Position numbers and translations under genes: made by a program | Assembly (NCBI RefSeq): GCF_001905665.1 | Contig: NZ_LIVX01000016.1 | Span: 1-36,863 of the forward strand | Source of the DNA: Streptomyces sp. CB02261 | Lineage (GTDB): Bacteria > Actinomycetota > Actinomycetes > Streptomycetales > Streptomycetaceae | Direction of reading: 5' to 3' | DNA: 36,863 bases | Notes under the pieces: generated by a model | The model's input: the letters and a program-made list of their open reading frames with translations, nothing else | What the model was told of the DNA's origin: nothing | The model's database searches: none | Shown: piece after piece, positions 31,016 through 36,863 of the stretch | Layout of the letters: each line of letters starts with the position of its first letter | How positions within the stretch are numbered: the stretch's first letter is position 1

Positions 31016-31981
31016 ATGAGCGCGTCAGGCGGAACCAAGGCGATCGTGGCGGCACTCGCCGCGAATCTGGCGATCGCCGTAGCCAAGTTCGTGGCGTTCC
31101 TCTTCAGTGGTTCGTCCTCGATGCTCGCGGAGAGCGTCCACTCGCTGGCCGACTCCGGCAACCAGGGGCTGCTGCTCCTCGGCGGAAAGAAGGCCAAGCG
31201 CGAGGCGACTCCGCAGCACCCCTTCGGCTACGGCCGCGAGCGGTACATCTACGCCTTCCTCGTCTCCATCGTCCTCTTCTCCGTCGGTGGCATGTTCGCC
31301 ATCTACGAGGGCTACGAGAAGATCAAGCACCCGCACGCGATCGAGGCCTGGTACTGGCCGGTCGGCGTCCTCGTCTTCGCGATCATCGCCGAGACCTTCT
31401 CCTTCCGTACGGCGATCAAGGAGTCCAACGCGATCCGAGGCGGCCTGTCCTGGACGCAGTTCGTCCGCCGGGCGAAGGCCCCCGAGCTTCCGGTCGTCCT
31501 GCTCGAGGACCTCGGCGCCCTCGTCGGTCTGATCCTGGCCCTCGGCGGCGTGAGCCTGGCGCTCGCCACGGGCGACGGCGTCTGGGACGGCATCGGCACC
31601 CTCTGCATCGGCGTCCTCCTGATCGTCATCGCGATCGTCCTGGCGGCCGAGACCAAGTCGCTGCTGCTCGGTGAGTCCGCGGGCGTCGAGGACGTCAAGA
31701 AGATCGAGGACGCGGTCGTCGACGGCGACACCGTCACCCGCCTCATCCACATGCGCACGCTCCACCTCGGCCCCGAGGAGCTTCTCGTCGCCGCGAAGAT
31801 CGCCGTCCGGCACGACGAGTCGGCGACCGAGGTCGCGAACGCCATCAACGCCGCCGAGGAGCGCATCCGCGCCGCCGTCCCGATCGCCCGGGTCATCTAC
31901 CTGGAGCCCGACATCTACAGCGAGACGGCCGCCTCGAACGGCGTGAACCCCGCCAAGAACCCGGGCGGCACGGGTCACTGA
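31016..31981 (+). CDS. Cation diffusion facilitator family transporter (ZnT9/SLC30A9-like)
   Basis: A 321-residue membrane transporter expected to export divalent metal ions by proton exchange. Six hydrophobic helices fit about 10-30, 38-56, 80-100, 113-130, 160-182 and 190-212, followed by a cytoplasmic domain with an alpha/beta fold (about 220-300). Metal-site residues are His42 and Asp46 in HSLADSGNQ, and Glu164-Asp165 in LLEDLGAL. The HSxADxxNQ and LxED pattern is characteristic of the SLC30A9-like branch rather than FieF, which uses HxxxD in the fifth helix. The ion is not predictable. A strong terminator follows. Confidence 0.92.
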   Translation: MSASGGTKAIVAALAANLAIAVAKFVAFLFSGSSSMLAESVHSLADSGNQGLLLLGGKKAKREATPQHPFGYGRERYIYAFLVSIVLFSVGGMFAIYEGYEKIKHPHAIEAWYWPVGVLVFAIIAETFSFRTAIKESNAIRGGLSWTQFVRRAKAPELPVVLLEDLGALVGLILALGGVSLALATGDGVWDGIGTLCIGVLLIVIAIVLAAETKSLLLGESAGVEDVKKIEDAVVDGDTVTRLIHMRTLHLGPEELLVAAKIAVRHDESATEVANAINAAEERIRAAVPIARVIYLEPDIYSETAASNGVNPAKNPGGTGH

Positions 31982-31996
31982 CCCCCACCGTCACCA

Positions 31997-32030
31997 GAGG
32001 CCCCCGAGACCCCCCGGTCCCGGGGGCCTC
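31997..32030 (+). terminator. Terminator after the cation transporter gene
   Basis: A perfect 10-bp outer stem (31997-32006 with 32021-32030) encloses a GACC/GGTC inner stem with a four-C loop. It begins 15 bp past the stop at 31981. Confidence 0.85.
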
Positions 32031-32157
32031 ACCCGTCCCCACGCCCTCCCGGCCACGGTCCCGAGCCACCTGGGCGACCGCCCCGGCACCGCCCCGAACC
32101 CGTTCCCGGACCGCCCCAAGATCCCGATGCGGACTGTGGCCACCGCCCCGTCCGGTG

Positions 32158-32163
32158 TAGATT
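32158..32163 (+). promoter_or_regulatory. Putative -10 of the ahcY promoter
   Basis: TAGATT matches the Streptomyces vegetative -10 consensus TAGRRT. No good -35 stands 16-19 nt upstream. If RNA starts near 32170, the ahcY leader is about 180 nt long. Confidence 0.5.
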
Positions 32164-32169
32164 CGAGAG

Positions 32170-32349
32170 CAGCCAGACGTCGCTGCTGATGGCGGTCGGG
32201 CGGTCCGCACGGACCGGCCGAGGGAGAGAGGGCCTCCGACGACGGCACCGTGGAGAACCCCGGGCATTCCTGTGCCCTGGGAGCCTCCGTGGCGCCCGGG
32301 CGCCCCCCAACAGACCCTCGCACTCGATCACACGAGGAGCAGCTCCGCC
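32170..32349 (+). promoter_or_regulatory. Long structured 5' leader of ahcY
   Basis: The presumed leader contains several potential hairpins: AGCAGC with GCTGCT (about 32168-32186), GGGCA with TGCCC (about 32263-32278) and a perfect 14-bp palindrome GGCGCCCGGGCGCC (32291-32304). A GAGGAG ribosome-binding site is at 32334-32339. I could not match it to the SAH or SAM riboswitch patterns I know. It may simply be GC-rich leader. Confidence 0.35.
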
Positions 32350-33804
32350 ATGACGACTGTCGCCCACCAGGACTTCAAGGTCGCCGACCTCTCCCTGGCC
32401 GCCTTCGGCCGCAAGGAGATCACCCTCGCCGAGCACGAGATGCCCGGCCTGATGTCCATCCGTCGCGAGTACGCCGAGCAGCAGCCGCTCGCCGGCGCCC
32501 GCGTCACCGGCTCCCTGCACATGACCGTGCAGACCGCCGTCCTCATCGAGACCCTGGTCGCCCTCGGCGCCGAGGTCCGCTGGGCCTCCTGCAACATCTT
32601 CTCCACCCAGGACCACGCCGCCGCGGCCATCGCCGTCGGCCCGAACGGCACCCCGGAGAACCCGCAGGGCGTCCCGGTCTTCGCCTGGAAGGGCGAGACC
32701 CTGGAGGAGTACTGGTGGTGCACGGAGCAGGCCCTGACCTGGCCGAACACGCCCACCGGCGGCCCGAACATGATCCTCGACGACGGTGGTGACGCCACCC
32801 TCCTCGTCCACAAGGGCGTCGAGTTCGAGAAGGCCGGCTCGGCCCCGGACCCGGCCACCGCGGACAGCGAGGAGTACGGCCACATCCTCCGTCTCCTCAA
32901 CCGCACCCTCGGCGAGGACCCGCAGAAGTGGACCCAGCTCGCGTCCGAGATCCGCGGCGTGACCGAGGAGACCACCACCGGCGTCCACCGCCTGTACGAG
33001 ATGCACCAGGCCGGCACCCTCCTCTTCCCGGCGATCAACGTGAACGACGCCGTGACGAAGTCGAAGTTCGACAACAAGTACGGCTGCCGTCACTCCCTCA
33101 TCGACGGCATCAACCGCGCCACCGATGTCCTCATCGGCGGTAAGACGGCCGTGGTCTGTGGCTACGGCGATGTGGGCAAGGGCTGTGCGGAGTCCCTCCG
33201 CGGCCAGGGTGCCCGGGTCATCGTCACGGAGATCGACCCGATCTGCGCGCTCCAGGCGGCGATGGACGGCTACCAGGTCACGACCCTCGACGAGGTCGTC
33301 GAGACGGCCGACATCTTCATCACCACGACCGGCAACAAGGACATCATCATGGCCGGGGACATGGCCAGGATGAAGCACCAGGCGATCGTCGGGAACATCG
33401 GCCACTTCGACAACGAGATCGACATGGCCGGCCTCGCCAGGACCCCGGGCATCGTGAAGGACGAGGTCAAGCCGCAGGTCCACACCTGGACCTACCCCGA
33501 CGGCAAGGTCCTCATCGTCCTGTCCGAGGGCCGCCTCCTGAACCTGGGGAACGCGACGGGTCACCCCTCGTTCGTCATGTCGAACTCCTTCGCGGACCAG
33601 ACGCTGGCGCAGATCGAGCTCTTCACGAAGCCGGAGGAGTACCCGACCGACGTCTACGTCCTGCCCAAGCACCTGGACGAGAAGGTCGCCCGCCTCCACC
33701 TGGACGCCCTCGGCGTCAAGCTGACGACCCTGCGCCCCGAGCAGGCCGCGTACATCGGCGTCGAGGTCGAGGGCCCCTTCAAGCCGGACCACTACCGCTA
33801 CTGA
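32350..33804 (+). CDS. ahcY: S-adenosylhomocysteine hydrolase
   Basis: A 484-residue cytoplasmic NAD-dependent enzyme that splits S-adenosylhomocysteine into adenosine and homocysteine, clearing the product of methyltransferases. The N-terminal substrate domain shows RVTGSLHMTVQTAVL (about 52-66). The NAD-binding loop is VVCGYGDVGKGCAESL (about 267-283). NIGHFDNEID, LLNLGNATGHPSFVMS and the C-terminal FKPDHYRY are all canonical. The ATG at 32350 has GAGGAG at 10 nt. Length agrees with actinobacterial homologues. Single-gene unit: long leader upstream, terminator downstream. Confidence 0.98.
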   Translation: MTTVAHQDFKVADLSLAAFGRKEITLAEHEMPGLMSIRREYAEQQPLAGARVTGSLHMTVQTAVLIETLVALGAEVRWASCNIFSTQDHAAAAIAVGPNGTPENPQGVPVFAWKGETLEEYWWCTEQALTWPNTPTGGPNMILDDGGDATLLVHKGVEFEKAGSAPDPATADSEEYGHILRLLNRTLGEDPQKWTQLASEIRGVTEETTTGVHRLYEMHQAGTLLFPAINVNDAVTKSKFDNKYGCRHSLIDGINRATDVLIGGKTAVVCGYGDVGKGCAESLRGQGARVIVTEIDPICALQAAMDGYQVTTLDEVVETADIFITTTGNKDIIMAGDMARMKHQAIVGNIGHFDNEIDMAGLARTPGIVKDEVKPQVHTWTYPDGKVLIVLSEGRLLNLGNATGHPSFVMSNSFADQTLAQIELFTKPEEYPTDVYVLPKHLDEKVARLHLDALGVKLTTLRPEQAAYIGVEVEGPFKPDHYRY

Positions 33805-33867
33805 TGCCCCGGCCGGCGGCGCCCGCGCACCGACGCGACGCCGTCCCGGACACCCGTAGAGGACTCA

Positions 33868-33904
33868 GGCAGGCCCCCCGCACCCCCGTGCCGGGGGGCC
33901 TGCC
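33868..33904 (+). terminator. ahcY terminator
   Basis: A perfect 13-bp stem (33868-33880 with 33892-33904), including a run of six C against six G, with a CAC/GTG inner extension. It lies 63 bp past the ahcY stop. Confidence 0.85.
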
Positions 33905-33957
33905 CCGTCCCGCCCCCGCTACCGCCCCTGGAAGCGCCCCCTCCCGAGGACTGACCC

Positions 33958-34572
33958 ATGCCCCGCGGCCGATATTCGCTCCACGATCCGCACGACCACA
34001 CCCCCCTCGGTGAAGAACACTTCCACTGCGCGCCCGGCCCCTCCGGCTGGCGTTACGTCTCTCAGATCACCACCCCCTCGGGCGACCACCAGGGCTCCGT
34101 CGACCTGGCCGTCGACGAACTCGGCCGCCCCATCCGCCTCGAACTCCACGCCGCCGGCTGGCAGGTCCGCGGCGCGGCCCTCGACGGCGTCACCTGGGTC
34201 CGCACGGACCCCACCGGAACCCACGCCACCGAAGGCAATGTGCGCGCCCACGCCTTCACCGGCACGTCCCCGGCGTTCCTCGTCGCACTCACGCGACTCC
34301 TGCGTCTCACCCCCGCTTCCCCCGAGACCCGTGTCAGGCTCGTCGCCTTCACGGACCCGGTGCTCGCCCCCCTCACGGTCGACCAGTCCTGGGCCCTGCT
34401 GAGAAGTGAAGCGCACGCCACTGACAACGGCCCCCTGATGGTGGACGAGTACCAGGTCAGCGCCCTGGACACGGGCGAGAGGCACACCGTCCACATCGCC
34501 GGCGACGTGGTCCTCGCGGCCCCCGGCATCGAACTCGAAGCCCTGGAGACCCCGCCGTCCGTCTTCCCCTGA
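33958..34572 (+). CDS. Protein of unknown function (204 residues)
   Basis: I do not recognise a family. The protein is soluble, without signal peptide or membrane segment. It has an alternating beta-strand look: WRYVSQITTPSGDHQGSVDL at about 31-50, RPIRLELHAAGWQVRGAAL at 57-75, and similar amphipathic strands to the end. Early residues contain a His cluster (DPHDHTPLGEEHFHC at 10-24). The ATG has GAGGA at about 8 nt. It begins 54 bp past the ahcY terminator and ends 3 bp from the stop of the convergent RDD gene. Codon use is like its neighbours, so it is very likely a real gene. Confidence 0.75.
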   Translation: MPRGRYSLHDPHDHTPLGEEHFHCAPGPSGWRYVSQITTPSGDHQGSVDLAVDELGRPIRLELHAAGWQVRGAALDGVTWVRTDPTGTHATEGNVRAHAFTGTSPAFLVALTRLLRLTPASPETRVRLVAFTDPVLAPLTVDQSWALLRSEAHATDNGPLMVDEYQVSALDTGERHTVHIAGDVVLAAPGIELEALETPPSVFP

Positions 34573-34575
34573 CGA

Positions 34576-35493
34576 TCAGGCCGGCGGAGCGAACCCCGTG
34601 GCGGGCGCGGCGGTCTCCCCGCCCCCACCGCCCGGCGGATCAGTGCGCGGAGAAGCGGTGACGGTCGGAACGACGACCGCCGCGCCCCGACCTGGCGTCC
34701 CCGGCCCCGCCCCTGCCGCAGCGGCCGGCTCCGCCACCGCCGAGGCAGAGGCCGCCGCCCGCCGGACGTCCCTGGCCTGCCGCTCGGCCACCACCCCCGC
34801 CAGAAACGCCTCGGCCGGAACCCCCGCCGGCGGCGGCGTGCCGGTCCGCGACACCAGCTCGTCGGCCAGCCGCTCCGCGAGCCGCCGCCCCACGGCCGGA
34901 TCCAGTTCACGCGCCCGCGTGAGGTACTGCCGTATCTCCAGCCACAGAGCCTCGGGCACCCCCGAGAGGTCGAGCCCCGAGAACCGCCCCACCAACCACG
35001 GCGGCGGCGGAGGCACGGTCTGAACCCGCGCCGCGGGTATCCGCTCGCGCACGACCAGCGTCCCCGCGAAGACGTCCCCGAGCCGCCGCCCCCGCTCCGA
35101 CACCAGCGACGCGACACAGGCGACGACCCCGAAGGTCATCAGGATCTCCACGACCCCCATCGCCCCCCGCACCAGCGCGTGCCGGAACCGGATCGGCCCG
35201 CCGTCGTCCCGCACCACGCGCAGCCCGCACGCCATCTTCCCCAGCGACCGCCCGTGCGACAGCGTCTCCACCGCGATCGGCGCCCCGACGAGGACCAGCA
35301 CGAAGGAGGCGATGGACACCGCCATCACCGCCGCGTCGTCCAGCGAAGCCGTGGCGACCGCGAGCGCGAGCATGATCAGCAGATACGCGGCCCACACCAC
35401 CGCGAGATCGATGAGCACGGCCAGCGCCCGGCTCGGCAGCCGCGCCGGCTGCAACCCCAGGACGACGGCATCTCCCGTCACCAACCCACTCAC
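34576..35493 (-). CDS. RDD family membrane protein
   Basis: A 305-residue protein. Residues about 15-150 form an RDD domain: PARLPSRALAVLIDL (first Arg and Asp of the signature) begins a helix, then a second at about 57-80, GRSLGKMACGLRVV as the conserved loop, and a third helix at about 108-130. The C-terminal half is cytoplasmic: a helical segment (about 175-240) and an Ala/Pro/Gly-rich disordered tail. The GTG at 35493 was preferred because GAAGGG lies 8 nt upstream; GTG at 35502 is the alternative. It is divergent from the SpoIIM-like gene, a pairing common in actinobacteria. Molecular function unknown; transport has been suggested for the family. Confidence 0.88.
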   Translation of the reverse strand: MSGLVTGDAVVLGLQPARLPSRALAVLIDLAVVWAAYLLIMLALAVATASLDDAAVMAVSIASFVLVLVGAPIAVETLSHGRSLGKMACGLRVVRDDGGPIRFRHALVRGAMGVVEILMTFGVVACVASLVSERGRRLGDVFAGTLVVRERIPAARVQTVPPPPPWLVGRFSGLDLSGVPEALWLEIRQYLTRARELDPAVGRRLAERLADELVSRTGTPPPAGVPAEAFLAGVVAERQARDVRRAAASASAVAEPAAAAGAGPGTPGRGAAVVVPTVTASPRTDPPGGGGGETAAPATGFAPPA

Positions 35494-35612
35494 GGCACCC
35501 ACCCTTCTCCGCCCTTCGCGACCCCTCCGAACGCCAGTCTGCCAAGCTGACCCGCAGCGCGCCGCAGCAGTACGGACCCGTCCCCAGCCGATGCCTGGAG
35601 CAGCAGCCGATC

Positions 35613-36620
35613 ATGGACCTCGACGTCTACGTCACCGCCCACCGCGCCGAGTGGGAGCGCCTCGACCACCTCCTGCGCCGGGGCGGCAAGCTCACCGGCG
35701 CCGAGGCCGACGAACTCGTCGCCCTGTACCAGCGCACGTCCACGCACCTGTCGATCGTCCAGTCCACCGCCCCGGACCCGATGCTCACGGCCCGGCTCAC
35801 CCAACTCGTGGCCCGCGCCCGCGCCACCGTCACCGGCACCCGCAGCTCCTCCTGGCGCGACGCGGCCCGCTTCCTGACGGCAGGCTTCCCGGCGGCCGTC
35901 TACCGCTCCCGGCACTGGTGGATCCCCACCGCCGTCCTCTCCACCCTGCTCGCCGTACTGATCGGCTGGTGGATCGGCGCCCACCCGGAGGTCCAGGCCG
36001 CGATCGGCGCCCCCACCGAACTCCGCGAGATGACCCGCCCCGGCGGCCAGTACGAGACGTACTACTCCAGCCACCCGGCGACCTCCTTCGCCGCCCAGGT
36101 CTGGACGAACAACGCCCGGGCCGCCGCCATGTGCCTCGTCCTCGGCGCCTTCCTGGGCATCCCGGTGCTGTGGATCCTCTTCCTGAACATGCTGAACGTC
36201 GGTGTCGCCATCGGTCTGATGTCGTCGGCCGGACGCCTCGACGTCTTCCTGGGCCTGATCCTTCCCCACGGCCTGCTCGAACTGACCGCCGTCTTCGTGG
36301 CCGCCGGTACGGGCCTCCGCCTCGGCTGGACCGTCATCGACCCCGGCCCCATGACCCGCCGCGCCGCCCTCGCGGAACGCGGCCGCGCCGCCGTCGGGAT
36401 GGCGATCGGCCTGGCCCTGGTCCTCTTCGTCTCGGGCCTGATCGAAGGCTTCGTCACCCCGTCCGGGCTGCCCACCTGGGCCCGCATCACCATCGGCGTC
36501 ACGGCCGAGCTGGCCTTCCTCACCTACGTGTACGTCCTGGGCGGCCGCGCCTCCCGCGCAGGTGAGGCGGGCGACCTGGACGAGCCCGACCGCAGCGCCG
36601 CGCTGCCCACCGCGGCCTGA
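35613..36620 (+). CDS. SpoIIM-like (stage II sporulation protein M, DUF95) membrane protein
   Basis: A 335-residue polytopic membrane protein. The soluble N-terminus (1-95, MDLDVYVTAHRAEWERLDHL start) is the usual actinobacterial form. About five hydrophobic helices follow at 107-127, 168-190, 195-225, 232-252 and 265-315. SHPATSFAAQVWTNNARAAAMCLVLG (about 150-175) is typical of the DUF95/SpoIIM family. In Bacillus SpoIIM is part of the engulfment complex; in Streptomyces, which does not engulf, the role is unknown. The name should not be read as proof of a sporulation function. Its start has GGAG rather far upstream. Confidence 0.88.
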   Translation: MDLDVYVTAHRAEWERLDHLLRRGGKLTGAEADELVALYQRTSTHLSIVQSTAPDPMLTARLTQLVARARATVTGTRSSSWRDAARFLTAGFPAAVYRSRHWWIPTAVLSTLLAVLIGWWIGAHPEVQAAIGAPTELREMTRPGGQYETYYSSHPATSFAAQVWTNNARAAAMCLVLGAFLGIPVLWILFLNMLNVGVAIGLMSSAGRLDVFLGLILPHGLLELTAVFVAAGTGLRLGWTVIDPGPMTRRAALAERGRAAVGMAIGLALVLFVSGLIEGFVTPSGLPTWARITIGVTAELAFLTYVYVLGGRASRAGEAGDLDEPDRSAALPTAA

Positions 36621-36673
36621 TGTGCGTACGGCCCCGCCGACCTGCTAGTGTCCTCCGGTGCCCACAAAAGCTG

Positions 36674-36702
36674 TTGACACGGCGGACGTGGGGAGGTAGA
36701 TT
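36674..36702 (+). promoter_or_regulatory. Consensus promoter, probably of an rRNA operon
   Basis: TTGACA (36674-36679) and TAGATT (36697-36702) with exactly 17 nt between are a near-perfect vegetative promoter, the strongest in the window. RNA would start near 36709, with no protein-coding frame following. Confidence 0.85.
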
Positions 36703-36863
36703 TAAACGGTTGCCTGGAACTGGACAGTTCGGCAGCAGCCAAGTTAAAGTCTCACTCACTCCGGTCGGGAATTCGATTCCACGGAGTCACCCCGATTCTC
36801 ATTCGAATCACGAAAGCCACCGATTAGGTCGGCCCAAATGATTCTGATAAAGTCGGAACCGCC
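36703..36863 (+). other. Presumed 5' leader of a ribosomal RNA operon
   Basis: The last 160 bp are much less GC-rich than the coding DNA and encode nothing recognisable. The end (TCTGATAAAGTCGGAACCGCC, 36843-36863) resembles, from memory, the leader found just before Streptomyces 16S rRNA, where such a motif recurs. The 16S gene itself would start beyond the window. Confidence 0.7.
36721..36749 (+). promoter_or_regulatory. Possible second rRNA promoter
   Basis: TGGACA (36721-36726) and TTAAAG (36744-36749) are 17 nt apart. Streptomyces rRNA operons carry several tandem promoters, so this is plausible though a weaker match. Confidence 0.35.

Noticed and set aside
32189..32353. 54-codon frame in the ahcY leader whose TGA overlaps the ahcY ATG
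   Set aside because: Third positions are only about two-thirds G/C, with several rare AGA, GGA and CGA codons, against over 90 percent in real genes nearby. No ribosome-binding site precedes it, so it is likely a chance frame.
36760..36785. tRNA T-arm-like sequence around GGGAATTCGATTCC
   Set aside because: No acceptor stem, D-arm or anticodon arm could be fitted around it.

Overview
The window is a stretch of actinobacterial chromosome, almost certainly Streptomyces. GC is very high, third codon positions are strongly G/C, GTG starts are frequent, there is an 87-residue WhiB, and coenzyme F420 genes are present. The gene order from ahcY through manA, an SIS-domain gene, manB, a DUF3499 gene, a zincin-like gene, whiB, fbiA, fbiB, a sugar-1-phosphate nucleotidylyltransferase and a TIGR03089 gene to LCP genes parallels, from memory, the Rv3248c-Rv3268 neighbourhood of Mycobacterium tuberculosis. 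This looks like conserved core chromosome rather than an island. I see no prophage, insertion sequence, CRISPR array or complete tRNA.

Left third (1-11200): cell-envelope genes. Five LytR-CpsA-Psr (LCP) paralogues lie on the minus strand, with a hot-dog thioesterase and a family 2 glycosyltransferase on the plus strand between them. A TIGR03089 adenylation-like protein follows. The 3' end of the second LCP gene is repeated in tandem, stop codon included, with a 45-bp period.

Middle (11200-18850): a secreted PGRP-type amidase, a mannose-1-phosphate guanylyltransferase-like enzyme and an AlkA-like DNA glycosylase on the plus strand. Opposite them is a minus-strand operon of cysteine dioxygenase, fbiA and fbiB. 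This operon is preceded by an apparently leaderless 30-codon reading frame ending in a polycysteine run (CCCCCSSC). That is the most interesting item here: a candidate cysteine-sensing leader peptide in front of a cysteine-degrading enzyme and F420 genes. whiB follows with a clear promoter and terminator.

Right part (19000-36863): a 1225-residue membrane glycosyltransferase with a Gln/Tyr-rich low-complexity tail, coupled to an exported DUF5719 protein. Then a zincin-like protein that has lost its second zinc-binding His, a DUF3499 protein, and a mannose metabolism set (manB, Trm112-like, SIS-domain, manA) interrupted by about 1.1 kb of degenerate repeats. These are followed by a cation diffusion facilitator, ahcY with a long 5' leader, an unknown protein, an RDD protein and a SpoIIM-like protein. 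The window closes with a consensus promoter and the start of what looks like a ribosomal RNA operon leader.

Functionally, manA, manB and the nucleotidylyltransferase would supply GDP-mannose or related activated sugars. Glycosyltransferases would build envelope glycans, LCP proteins would attach glycopolymers to peptidoglycan, and the amidase would remodel the wall. WhiB links the region to sporulation control.
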